Assembly: GCA_900088475.1 (NCBI GenBank) | Contig: FLMG01003815.1 | Location: 46,304-110,303, forward strand | Source: Hyphochytrium catenoides | Lineage: Eukaryota; Sar; Hyphochytriomycetes; Hyphochytriales; Hyphochytriaceae | Reading direction: 5' to 3' | Length of the DNA: 64,000 nt | Part shown: positions 28,825 through 39,618 of the stretch, piece after piece | How the letters are laid out: each line of letters starts with the position of its first letter | How positions within the stretch are numbered: position 1 is the first letter of the stretch | The notes under the pieces: generated by a model | The model's input: the letters and a program-made list of their open reading frames with translations, nothing else | The model's database searches: none | What the model was told of the DNA's origin: nothing | Program-made: the position numbers and the translations under genes

Positions 28825-29860
28825 CTAGCTTTCGCGTAGGCTTCTTTAGCAGCTAATTGGTGACACGGCCGGAAGGCGTTGTCCACGAGTTAGTACAGAG
28901 TATGACAGGCGCGCAGCCGTAATATTGCCATCGTCCTCCCGTGGAATCCTAAAAAACTCGATGTACTCGGTGTGCCCTTGCCTGACTCCCTATCAGGAGA
29001 GCAGAAGCAACAACAATAAAATGATTGATGGCCGGCCCGATAAGGTTGGGTGTCGTCATTATCATTCTGACTGATCGCCGTCTGCAGACAGAGAAAAGAT
29101 CACTTTGAAAATTTGAGACCTGAGACTCACTTTATCTGCATCTCCTTTCAGACGGGAGGATGAGAAGAAGGTTTGATCATTCTCCCGTCTGAAAGGAGGT
29201 GCGTCGCACTCTTCACACCTCACACTTCTCCGCAGAGTAGTTTACATATGACACGGCGGGCCGTAATGTGACGCGATGGAAGGATTCCACCAAGGGTATA
29301 GAAGAGTTCTTTGGGCGTTAGCCACAATGTAAACTGATATATGAGCTTTGGCCTTTCTTTCTCATGTGGTTGCTCCCTCCGCTGCGAGCACTCACTCCGT
29401 CACATTCACTGGACGATGAACAGCAGTCCATCCTTCACGTTAAAAATGGACTGCATAGACGATGAGGATGATGAGCGAAAGTGCCCCATGACTATCAAAT
29501 CTGACGATTGAGCAAGATCTGGAGTAAGAGAGCCTCCAGAGTTTGCCTTACTCTAGATCTTGCCAATGAACTCTTCGTTGAGGAGCAGCAGCTTGGCCTG
29601 GATCCTTCTCTTGACAATTACTTGGAAGACAACATGCAGCATGTTTGATTATAATGAAGAGGTCTAGACATGCCTACGAACAGATTGGACGACGGAATGC
29701 CCTTGTAGTCGGGTCTGGGCCCCTGGGGGTGGCCGCGCTCAAGTTGAACATAGAGAACGAGGAGAAGGAATGAACGAATAGCCCAGCATCGTAGTGATGA
29801 GATCTGCTGTATTAAATGGGAGCCTCACCCATGGTCTCGCTACCAGGCAAAGCTCTGCCA
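28825..29860. other. Intergenic region with a strong inverted repeat
   Basis: No coding frame is supportable. The notable content is the inverted repeat at 29138-29202, listed separately. The rest may be 5' and 3' untranslated sequence of the flanking minus-strand genes. Confidence 0.4.
29138..29202. repeat. Inverted repeat, 21-nt arms with one mismatch
   Basis: The left arm (core TCCTTTCAGACGGGAG, 29143-29158) and right arm (core CTCCCGTCTGAAAGGA, 29182-29197) are perfect reverse complements over 16 nt. Pairing extends outward to 21 nt per arm with one mismatch. The loop is about 23 nt. As RNA this would fold into a stable hairpin. It could be an RNA terminator or processing element, a small-RNA precursor, or the remnant of a short inverted-repeat transposon. 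No target-site duplication is obvious. Confidence 0.75.
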
Positions 29861-30358
29861 TTACCGGTCGCTTTTTATGTTCCGTGGGTAATCGCCTTGC
29901 TCTTTCCTTTCCGGCTGCCGGTCGAGCTCGTCGTATCCCAAGCCATTCAGAACGATTAGACAGAAACCGTGGCCGAAGGGATCAGACAAGTTGACCATGC
30001 TTCCCCAACATTCATCTTTCTGGTTGCCCTCAATCTTGGCACCGATCGCGGTGGCTTGTTGGACAGCGAATGGTAGATCTGGCACAACGATATCCAAGTG
30101 CAGTGGTGTCCAATGGCGCTCATAGCTTCGCCGGATTGACGGCATCAAAGGTACAGGGTAGGTCGTACCCGCTGGCATCTCGGCAAGATCCAGACGCAAA
30201 CGGTTGTCTTCAGCCACGAGTTCCGCAAAGCCGCCAGCATGTAGCTTGTGCAAGTGGAAAGGAAATGGTTTGCTTGTGTAGAACTGAACGCCGTCTGTCA
30301 ATGAAGGCACATCAAGGACAATCCTCCCAGAGGATGATGGTACTGCTGCCGATGTCAT
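29861..30358 (-). CDS. Glyoxalase/VOC-fold protein, intronless
   Basis: A single open frame of 165 residues from ATG 30358 (MTSAAVPSSSGRIVLDVPSL). An earlier start would need TTG. The fold is a vicinal-oxygen-chelate (glyoxalase/bleomycin resistance) pair of modules. The first module contains VQFYTSKPFPF and GGFAELVAEDNRLRLDL. The second starts HWTPLHLDIVVPDLPFAVQQ and has WGSMVNLSDPFGHGFCLI. Family members bind a metal and act in isomerisation, dioxygenation or antibiotic binding, so the substrate cannot be read from sequence. It has no intron, whereas most neighbours have many, and the second module looks like bacterial members. The C-terminal tail (DELDRQPERKEQGDYP) is charged. Confidence 0.75.
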   Translation of the reverse strand: MTSAAVPSSSGRIVLDVPSLTDGVQFYTSKPFPFHLHKLHAGGFAELVAEDNRLRLDLAEMPAGTTYPVPLMPSIRRSYERHWTPLHLDIVVPDLPFAVQQATAIGAKIEGNQKDECWGSMVNLSDPFGHGFCLIVLNGLGYDELDRQPERKEQGDYPRNIKSDR

Positions 30359-31698
30359 GATGATGGTGGTGGTGTCCGGAAAGCACTTAATGAACTTTAT
30401 CTGCTGTAACAACTAACCTACTCCTATCTTCTCTTGAGCAGAGAAACGGGTTGTTCATTTCCTGTCTCCTCCTCGCTGACTGATATCGTCGCCAGACGAG
30501 GGCACAAGGCATGATGGCTATACTATTCGTCAAGAGCTGAACAGAATCGCTTTTACTTGCTCTTCAGCCTCGACGGACTTACCTTACTCTTCTTTCTCTC
30601 TTTGAGGACAACTCACTACCTGTACCCCGCATCCAGCTCTGCGTATGAGGTTAATGAGAAGGCTGACATCGCTCCTACGAGTACAAGCTTGCAGGGCTGA
30701 AGCAGGAGGATGGGCGATCGGATGAGGAAGAAGAGGGAGCGACAGCAGTAGAACAGCTGCAGTTTTTACTCGGGAAAGAGGACAAACACCTGCGCCTGTA
30801 AGAATCAATAATCGATTATCATAGCCGGTTATCATGACGGGGTTAAGCAGGGGGGGCGACTGTGACCCCTCTGTAACTTCTTTAGACAGTGAAGACTGAG
30901 CTTGGATGCTGGTGGGGGGGTGTAACGGATAGAGGGGCATACAGGGCCTCCAGGCCTTCTTGTTAGGCTAACCAAAGGGCTAACAAGAGCTCCAGAGGAG
31001 TCACATGAGCTGGTCCATAGCTTGACGGCCATCACCACGGGGCGGCCTCAAACCAACTCTCCAGCTTGTACGAGTACTATTTCCTTCTTCACTCACCACC
31101 AGCGCGCGGCGGTCGCCGATAATAACGTCACATACTATCAGCAGCGATCAGGACTGCCTGTTGACCAAGAACAAAGGAGAGGAGGGTGTTGACGGGTAGA
31201 GTGTGGTGGGTGGGTGATGAAGAGAAGAAGAAGCGTGATCAATTTAATGGCTGATGGCTGGAGGAAGAATAGAAAGATTGGTTGGTTTCCATCGTGGGTC
31301 GCTAAGGAGGAAAGTGGGAGCGAGGGACGAGAGAAAGGCAGCAGGAGGAGGACGACGGCACTGAGAACGGAGGGCATCTAGTCCCGCTCCAAACAGGGGC
31401 CCTTTGCCAGCGAACGAAGCCTTTGTAGTTTCTATCCTTAAGTGGCATGGATCGGTAGAGCGTAAGCAGGGGGTAGTAGTGTAGTAGCTCAAATCCTTAA
31501 GCGCTTTATCATCCCATGATGAAGGGCCTACTCTTCTGAATGCTCCTATCTTCTTTCTTAAGAGTAGTAGCCTTCATGGGCAACGATTATGCCGCACAAC
31601 AATATTCAATAAGGCAGACCTCTATGCGACAGCCAAGCCAATAGAATGCAAGACAGGCCGAACAGCGAGGAGAATCACAAATTTGCCCTGCCCCTGTG
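30359..31698. other. Intergenic region, no gene seen
   Basis: About 1.3 kb between divergent genes, likely containing their promoters. Open frames on the minus strand (30584-30940 and 31138-31492) are Ser/Pro/Leu-rich and show no domain. AG-rich and CT-rich stretches dominate. Confidence 0.4.
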
Positions 31699-33986
31699 AT
31701 GGAACCACGCTCCGCGGGAGAGAAGAGCTTGGCCTCTCCCTCCGCCGTCATAGCTCATGGAGGCGATGGAGGGCAGCCCAGCAAGACGGCCAAAAAAGTT
31801 GTTGGCTTGAAAGCCACAGAACTATCAAACAAAGACGTCAAGACTCCGCCAAGAGCTGTTGCTGGTCACGTAGCCGAGAGAGTGCCCCATAATTGTCCCG
31901 TTCTCCCTGGCGATTGGACTATTGCTCCACTCTGGGACACAGAGGAAGAGGAGAGGCTGCAAGCAACTGCAGTAGACTTCACCAAGTCGGTATACAGTCT
32001 GATATACGGACGGCATGCGCAAGAAGAATGGCTGCTCAGCCTACGTCGACGTCCATTCGTGGTTGGACTCTCAGCTCTTGCCTACAACGCGAGCTTTGGG
32101 GCTCTTATTGCTGTCTTCTTTGTTAGGGAGACACAAGGAGTAATCCTCTCTATCTTCGCCTTTCTGGGATCACTGCCCGTCCTCTCAACGTTAGCGCTGA
32201 GCCTAAATCCGATCCTTGTGAAGAAGTTAGTCCAGAAGCCGCAATTCTGGGAGTTTGCGGTGACAGTGGTGGCGTTCTGGGGCACCGTTGGGGTAATGCT
32301 GGGCGGTTTGCGTGGTGNNNNNNNNNNNNNNNNNNNNNNNNNNNNNNNNNNNNNNNCGGCCCCTTCACCGACGCCTTTCACTTTCACTTTCGCTCGAAGG
32401 CCGATGCCTTTTGGGGCTTCATTGTTGCCATTATCTTGGTTTCTACGGTCGCGATCTCTGTCGTGTTCAAAGGTTTTCGTGGTGGAGTGATGTTGAGATG
32501 GTCTATTGGCTCTCGGCAGCTGACAGGAGAAGACGTCGTGGTTCAAACCGCAGGCACGGATATCATTTTTATGACAACGTACCTCCTATCCACGTCTATT
32601 GCACAAAGAATGTTAGAGAGAAGGGTAGCCCGGAGAGGGAGCGGACCACAGCTAAGGAAAACGATCATTCAATGTCCTACACTCCAATGGCCATTGGTTC
32701 TAAAGCCATGGAGGACCATCGACTCATCGCCAGACACCACTCACAAAGAAAACACGGAGAACCATGGCTTGGTTTCTGCGGTTTCGGGTACCGTCACGGT
32801 GACGAGTGCCACCACTTACGCTGAGGTGCGAGCGAAGAAAAGCACGACGCCACGTAACTTCATGGTCCCGCTTACCATCACAGTGCCCAGAACAGCTCCC
32901 TTGGACTGTAAGCAAACCGTCTTCAGCCATCTTCTCAAAAGTCGAGCTCGAAGGTTGCTGCTATGCCGTCCACAACCAGAGGTGGTGGTGCCCCATGGAG
33001 TGAGAGCTTACACGATGGAAGGCTCCCGCGCTGCTCACCAGATTGGGGCCGTTGTGGACCGAATGCAACGCCGTGATAACAGAGTTGTTACAGCAGTCCT
33101 TCGTCCACTTATACTTTGCGGCGGGGTGGCGTGCTATATCCCCCTGTGCTTTTACTTATGTAGCGCTCGCAAGGAGGCCTCCTCTCAATACCTCTCTTCG
33201 TCCTCATTGGCCTGGCTTTCACCCCTAGCAGCCATTGTGTGCTTTGCCTGGAGCATTGCGTCGTCCTGTTACCTCTCCACAGCATGGAATGTCCAACTTG
33301 TCCGGTTGACCATTCGAACCTCCTTCGACTTTTGGTTTCTGGCCCTTCAGGCAGTGGCGCTGCTTCTCTCACTGAGCGATGCCTTTGAATACGATGAGCG
33401 TTGTCTTGTCCTTGTAAGCTGGTGCATTCTCTATCTTGGCTGCCTTTTCAACGATGCCATCCTCCCCTGTCTTTCTTCATCATCCAACATAGAGTTAAAA
33501 CCTCCTGTAGTCATCTCGAAGCGACTCGTGGGTTTGGCTGTGTTGCTGCCGTTGCTTCTCACACAATGCTGGTTCCTCTATGATCTCATCTACAAAGACG
33601 GTAGCTTCCGCCTACGTTTTCGCACTTTGGTTGAGATCGCTAAGGACTTTGACAAAGGGGGAGAACGAGGAGGAGACGAAGTCGACAAGGCTAATTTAAG
33701 CCCCTCCGACAGCGCGAGGGCGGAACTGCTGCTAAGATTCAGCACGGACAGCTTCATTATAGCAAGGTTAACTTCCCTCATTATCTTTTCCCTGCCCCTT
33801 CTCTACCATTTAGTTGTCATCTGCTCTGTCTCAGACTCCTCCTCCTCATCAGTAGCCTCTTCCTCTTCTACTACTACTGCTACTCACCAGGGGAAACGAC
33901 TAAAGCCGGAAGGCGGCGGAGAAAGGAGATTGTACTTCCTGAGGGGCGCGGTGTCGTATGAACACCCATGTCCACCACCTTCTTAG
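31699..33986 (+). CDS. Intronless polytopic membrane protein, interrupted by assembly gap
   Basis: The ATG at 31699 (MEPRSAGEKS) starts a disordered cytosolic-type leader, then a frame with about ten hydrophobic helices. Before the gap: FVVGLSALAYNASFGALIAV, VILSIFAFLGSLPVLSTLA and FWEFAVTVVAFWGTVGVML. After it: FWGFIVAIILVSTVAISVVF, LILCGGVACYIPLCFYLC, LAWLSPLAAIVCFAWSIA, FWFLALQAVALLLSLSD, LVSWCILYLGCLFNDAIL, GLAVLLPLLLTQCWFLYDL and LIIFSLPLLYHLVVICSV. A long basic loop lies between the fourth and fifth helices after 32520. The stop is TAG 33984-33986. The N run at 32318-32356 breaks the frame. About 750 residues are visible. I do not recognise the family. It may be a transporter or a structural membrane protein. 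Confidence 0.6.
32318..32356. other. Assembly gap (39 N)
   Basis: A run of 39 unknown bases inside the membrane protein gene. The coding frame before the gap (codons starting at positions equal to 1 modulo 3) and after it (GPFTDAFHFHFRSKADAFWG, positions equal to 0 modulo 3) do not match across 39 bases. The true length is therefore probably one base more, or two fewer, modulo 3. Confidence 0.9.
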
Positions 33987-35830
33987 GTGTTGACGGAGGT
34001 GGTGGTCGCATTATTAGGTTTCGACAACTTCTTATTAAGGCGGTTCGTTCCTCAATGACCCCAAGACTCCTTCTTAAGGCGTCATAAGATCAAGCACGAG
34101 AAGCCCTCAAGACTGATGAGAAGAACCCGTATAAGCTCCTGCTGCCCCACTACAACTCCCCTATCCAAAGGCGGTGGGATGTAGCGACTGATGCTGTTCA
34201 CAATCCCTCCATCACCTTCTCCTCTACCAGAACAACACACTAGGTTGTGGTTCCCGTGTGATCCGAAGACCTAGCGGTAGTCGTGCCTGATGAGTCATAA
34301 TAGTAGCAGAGGGCCGGACTCAACCACCACCGTAGTACCCGGACGAGGCCATGAGTAAGCAGCACTAGAATCTGCACTAGAATCTACTATAACAGAAAGC
34401 ATCTGGCCCTTTCCCAAATACTCCTTGGATGGTAGCTTAGTCTATGAGAGCATACTGGAGACAGTCCACAAAGCCCCTCCTCACCATAATAACACACACT
34501 TATTAGCTTTAGATTCTTCTGTCGCGAGTACAGTGGGATGATTATTAGGAGAAGCTACCTGCGCTAATAACAACAGCACTCCTCCAAGCTTTGCGTCCTA
34601 CGGGATGTTGGCCTTCTTAGACCAGACTAGACCAGTGGAAGAGTGTCCGGAAGCCTCGATCTGACCTCTCAAAGCTTAACTGCAGGCAGCTTTGTAAAGA
34701 GTCAATAATGAAACAGATCATCGCCCCTGTCTTCAGTCGTGAATGAAAGGTCGGAGAGTGTTCATAGAGTGAAACCTCATGGCAAAAGCGGGCCCACAAG
34801 TCAACAACAGAACCTTGCTTTAGTCCCTTATTAGGCCGTAGAGCTCCCCAACGGCAACTGCGTGACAAATAAGCTTCAGTGTAACAAGAGCAAATGCTGC
34901 TGGCCGCTTCGTGACGATTATGCGACAAGACTGGGGCCAAGTTTGTTGCTGCACTAACCACTCTGCTAGAACAATCTCCCCTTGGCCTTCCAGCACGCAG
35001 TCAAGCATGTGATGATAGGTGATGACGGCTATCTACCATGATGTTCCTTTCGCAGGCAGGCAGCACCAGTTCGGCAGGTTCAGTATCCAAGTCAGGCAGG
35101 GAGGTGATGTTTGAGGTATGAGCTGAACGAGAAGAGAGGAAGACAGGGATTGAAGCGCTCTCTCCCTCTCTTCTCTCTTTCTCTCTGTCTGTCTCTCTCT
35201 TTCTGTCATCAGTCTCCTTGCTCAATGACTCCACTCGTCCCCCTGTAGAACTAGATCTCTCCAATGTTGAATGGTAAGGTAATTTGGTACTTTTTCCGAA
35301 TGTAATAATGGGTCCCTCTTACCAGGTCTACTGCCTTACGCACAGCCTGTCAAGATTACTGTGAATTATGGAAGATCCATGTAAAAGAGCCATAGATACC
35401 AAAGAGCCAAAACATTCTGACAGGTGCTTTCGAAGCAGTAATCAATTTACAGTGTAAACTTACACGCCAAGAGCAGCACTCCGGTAAAAGGCAATTGGCT
35501 TTGAGAAGTAACTAAGGCACTGTGAATCTCTAGTATGCTTTCCAGCCGTCTCTGCCCAGCCTCACTTGTCAAGCCAGAAATGACGGATTATCGGAGTACT
35601 GCTCGCCCCATTCATAGATCCCCGTCCAATTGCCGCCACCACTCATCACCACACCGCCAGCTCAAAACTCTGTCGCCCTGCTTGCAGCGCTCCAGAAGAC
35701 TGCGCTCAGAATCTTTCCCAGATCTATAGGATCTGTTAGCAGAGGAAGCACTTTCTTCTGGCAGAGACCATCGGCCCTACCCCTCCATCGCGTTCAGTCT
35801 AGAGTGCCATAGGGTTAAAATAAAGGAAAG
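33987..35830. other. Intergenic region, possible minus-strand exons, unproven
   Basis: Minus-strand frames at 35264-35001 (ending DLDTEPAELVLPACERNIMV) and 35008-34617 (MLDCVLEGQGEIVLAEWLVQ) could be exons of one gene, but no family is recognised. A CT-rich simple stretch lies at 35161-35207. Otherwise nothing is supported. Confidence 0.3.
35161..35207. repeat. CT-rich simple sequence
   Basis: An imperfect (CT)n tract with interspersed TTT and TGT. It is inside the region with unproven minus-strand frames, where it would encode Arg/Glu repeats. Confidence 0.7.
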
Positions 35831-38251
35831 ATGTCACAAGGAGGTCAGTTCTACACACCAACAGTGCACCTCAATTACGAAGGATGGGGCCCAACTACCC
35901 TCCCTGAGCAGTATATCGATGTTCCGTATGCACCGTTCGGGAAGGGCGACAGGCTAGGGAAGGCTGCAGACTTCACCTCAGGACACTCGTATGGCAGATA
36001 TAGAAGTAAGATTGTGGGACTAGTTCTGTGAGTTTATCCATGGTCCTAAAGCTTGACCCTGTCTACAGCCTATCAGCGCGGACGTGGCGGAGAGCCAGAT
36101 GTGAATGCTGAGCTGCAGTACAGATTCGACGTCGCTGAGGATCTAGCATTCCAGCTGGTTGATACCTCTAAGCCTCACAGACCGCGTATTGTCGGACGGA
36201 AGCCATGGCAGCAGCGAGGCCGGAAGGATCAATTCCAGGGTCGCAACCGCAGACTCCAGCCTGCCGGGGCCCTTGGAAAGCGTCAGCAGGGCAAATACGA
36301 CAAGCTCCGGAAGGGACGTTTTGGAAACCGTCGTCGCGACGACAGGAAGGTGGACAGAGCGGCATCTGTCAAGGTGCAAGCAGACTGGAAGGTCATTGAC
36401 CAGTTTGAGCTGCCGCAGCTGCTAAAGCTGCAGGCCAACGACCCGGATGCAGAGGACATGTGAGTGTACCACTATCAACATATTTGCTTGTGTTTTCTCT
36501 CCGCTTCCCGCTCGCGCTTTCAGGCGTTTGTGACAATGCTAAATGGGCAAGTGCTTATCCACGCGAGCGAAGAGTAATATTGGGCCACACTTTACACTCC
36601 GTTGCTTTCATGATTGGCTGAGTGTCATTACAGTCCACACATTCCTATGTCATCTTACTATCCCTTCCTCCCTCTTAACTCCCAAATGCCTAATAACGGC
36701 TCTATTGTCTCATTCCTTGACTTGTCTTTTCGTTGCTCCCCCCTCCCCCAACACAGCAAGTGGTGCGGCTACCTTGAGCAGTATGATGACAGTTATGACC
36801 GACTGTCTGCGAGAACAGAGCGACCTCTTGAGAGGATTGAAAATCGTGAGTTCTACTGTGTCACGACAACCGATGATCCTCAGATTGAGGAGCTGGCAAC
36901 CAAGGGAATAGGAAACGTCTTTGCGACGGATGCTATTTTGGCGCACCTCATGGTTTCTCCCCGATCCGTTTACCCATGGGACATAGTTGTTCAAAGAGTG
37001 GGAGACACACTCTTCTTTGACAAGAGGGACAACTCTCAATTTGACTTCCTTACAGTCAACGAAACCGCTACCGAAACTCCTCCTGCCGATGATCCTGAGT
37101 CTATCAACCACCCAGACAAGCTGAGCCTTGAGGCCACGGCCATTAATCAGAACTTCTCTCAGCAAATCCTTCTCTCTTCGGGAGAAAAGAAGGTTTACGA
37201 TGGTCCCAATCCCTTCTACGATGAGGAGGTTGACGAGGTGGAGCCTGCAGCTGTGGCATACCGCTATCGCAAGTGGGATCTTGGCAGTGGCATCAAGCTA
37301 GTATCTCGATGTGAGCTCCACGGTGTCACACAGAAGCGTGGTGTTGAGAATCTCTTCACCGCTTATGCTCTAAACGAGTGGGACTCAAAGCTATCTGGTA
37401 ACGATGACTGGAGAAAGAAGATTGACGCTCAGGTAAATAGCTTATTAATGGGCCAGGAACGGGATGTGTTGGTTAAGGTCGGAAGTCCGTATGATCGTAT
37501 GAATATATACGCTATGCATAGCCTTTGTGATGATATCGTGATGAAAATAGCTGACGGACAGCGGCCATCAATGGCGGCCATCGTAGTGACTTTCCAGACT
37601 TGCTTACCTCTTATTCTAACTCGTTGTCATTCGCCGTCTACAAATACAGAGAGGTGCTGTGTTGGCAACTGAGTTGAAGAATAACTCGAACAAGCTTGCT
37701 AAGTGGACAGCTCAGAGCATACTGGCCGAAGCTGATCAAATGCTCATCGGGTTCGTCTCACGGAGATCGCCAGGCGACGCTTTCAACCATTCAGTTATTG
37801 GCACACAAATGTACAAACCCAGAGATTTTGCTCAGCAGATTAACCTCAGTTTTAATAATATGTGGGGCATCATCAAGGTAAGGTTCACAATGGGGCGAAT
37901 AGGAGCAACCTTTGGCTCTTTCCTTTTGAGCCGTCGTCTTTCTGCGTCCATTACTTGGTGCCCTTCCCTCTCTTCCCGTCTTTGTATCCGGTTGCCGCAC
38001 TTGCCGGTTGCCGCACTTGCCTGGTCTTCCTCGTGATTTCGTTGGGGTTCGATCGCTCATTTGAGAGAGACCTGGTATCCCCGGGCTAACATGTTGTTTG
38101 CCTCCAGATGCTTTGTGAGAGGTTCATGGAGCTCCCTGAAGGGAAGTACGTCATCATGAGAGACCCCAACAAGCCAGTTGTGAGAATTTATTCCGTGCCG
38201 CCAAATACCTTTGAAGACGAGGATGAGGAGAGCGATGAAGAGGAAGAATAG
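35831..38251 (+). CDS. EIF3D: Translation initiation factor eIF3 subunit D
   Basis: A subunit of the eIF3 complex that can bind the mRNA cap and helps start translation. Five exons (35831-36005, 36069-36459, 36757-37432, 37650-37877, 38108-38251) sum to 1,614 nt, giving 537 residues, close to the family's usual length. It begins [20 protein letters not shown] with [20 protein letters not shown]. An Arg/Lys/Gly-rich RNA-binding segment follows (around 36180-36370, [16 protein letters not shown]). The cap-binding core contains [51 protein letters not shown] and [16 protein letters not shown]. An acidic tail ([12 protein letters not shown]) ends at TAG 38249-38251, typical of eIF3d. All splices are GT-AG. 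Confidence 0.95.
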
Positions 38252-38853
38252 TCACAAAGCTGTCGTAAGGAGCTGCAGAACCATTGTGGCGTTAGAGTTA
38301 AGCTTCACAGTGGAGCGTATAAAGAGATTGGCGTTAAAAACATGAGTTCCCACGTAGTTGATGTGCAAGCTCAACCTCGGTTAAGCAGCAGCATGAGTTA
38401 CAAATAATCCCTTTTTAGAACATCTGCCTTTCGAATGCTCGATGGCACCACGTGGTTCTTCGGCTTCGATTTGCACGAGCCAGTCCTTCTAAATGCGTTG
38501 TCCCCGTCACTGTTTGGTCCTGACATTTGCTCACGAGCTCTAGATGGCCGTACTGCCATTTCGCATCTATGCTAATGTCTTACTACGTTTTTAGAAAGAA
38601 ACAAGGTATCACAACGCACGGCCTCATAACTGCGCCCCCTACTAATAGCAGACGTGAGACTTTCAATGAGGTGAGAAGCGTTCAATCCCATTCCGGGGAC
38701 AAAGAATGACCCATGGGCATGCTTGGAGCTACGTGCTAGGAGTAAAAATAGCGGCTATATTTCCTGATTGCTTATAAGTCCTTATGTACTCGCCAAATTA
38801 TATCTTCACACTTGAAGGTGATCCCTTCCCCAATGTTTGAACCTGCATACGCT
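38252..38853. other. Convergent intergenic region
   Basis: About 600 bp between the ends of the eIF3d and ARF genes, expected to hold both 3' UTRs. No coding frame is supported. Confidence 0.5.
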
Positions 38854-39618
38854 TTAACCCTTCTTCTGGAGAGTGGCAGAGAGCCAGTCCAGACCCTCAT
38901 AAAGTCCATCACCCGTCGTAGCGCAGCATGCCTGGATGAACCACTGGCGCTGTCTCAGACCATGGAGGCCAAGCTTGTCAGTCATTTCGGCTGCGCTCAT
39001 TGCATTTGGCAGATCCTGCTTGTTGGCAAATACTAGTAGAATGGCTTCCCGAAGTTCGTCCTCGTTCAGCATGCGGTGAAGCTCATCACGAGCTGCAAAA
39101 AGCACCATAAGATCAGGGGCTCATATCTATACAATCACCAACAACAGGGGCACGGCTTACCAGCATCGATACGATCTCTATCATTGGAGTCTACCACGAA
39201 AATCAGTCCCTGTGTGTTCTGATAGTAGTGTCTCCAGAGAGGTCTGATCTTGTCCTGTCCCCCAACGTCCCACACGGTGAAGCTAATGTTCTTGTACTCT
39301 ACAGTCTCAACGTTGAATCCTAAGGAAGAAGAAAAGAAGTAAGACTCTAGCCCCAAACAGGAGACCTAGGGAGATTGACATCATCAGTTTGGCCACCAAT
39401 AGATCCAATAACTTGAAATGACAACTTGTTCTGATAAGCCACGGTACTATCGAGCTAGATAGGCACATACCAATGGTAGGAATCGTGGTGACAACCTCGC
39501 CCAGCTTCAGCTTATACAAGATCGTGGTCTTTCCTGCAGCATCCAGCCCCACCATAAGGATACGCATCTCTTTCTTCCCAAACATGCGCTCCCATATTCT
39601 TGAGAATGTAAGACCCAT
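38854..39618 (-). CDS. ARF1: ADP-ribosylation factor (ARF family small GTPase)
   Basis: A GTP switch that recruits coat proteins to Golgi membranes. Three exons (39618-39471, 39319-39161, 39092-38854) total 546 nt, exactly 181 residues, the canonical ARF length. The N-terminus [20 protein letters not shown] has the Gly2 expected to be myristoylated. The nucleotide motifs are GLDAAGKT (P-loop), TIPTIGFNVE (switch I with threonine), [17 protein letters not shown] (switch II), NKQDLPNA and the CATTGDGL loop. It ends [12 protein letters not shown] and TAA. It could be class I ARF or a close paralog. The full motif set makes ARF secure. It converges with eIF3d. Confidence 0.95.

Noticed and set aside
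29138..29202. Inverted repeat as a CRISPR-like or bacterial terminator element
   Set aside because: A single hairpin without repeat-spacer units, in an intron-rich nuclear genome.
29794..30360. Plus-strand frames opposite the glyoxalase gene
   Set aside because: The minus-strand frame shows a recognisable VOC fold. The plus frames do not resemble any family.
32312..32824. Frames running through the N gap with unknown residues
   Set aside because: They only exist because N codons never read as stops. The genuine frame after the gap starts at 32358 and continues to 33986.
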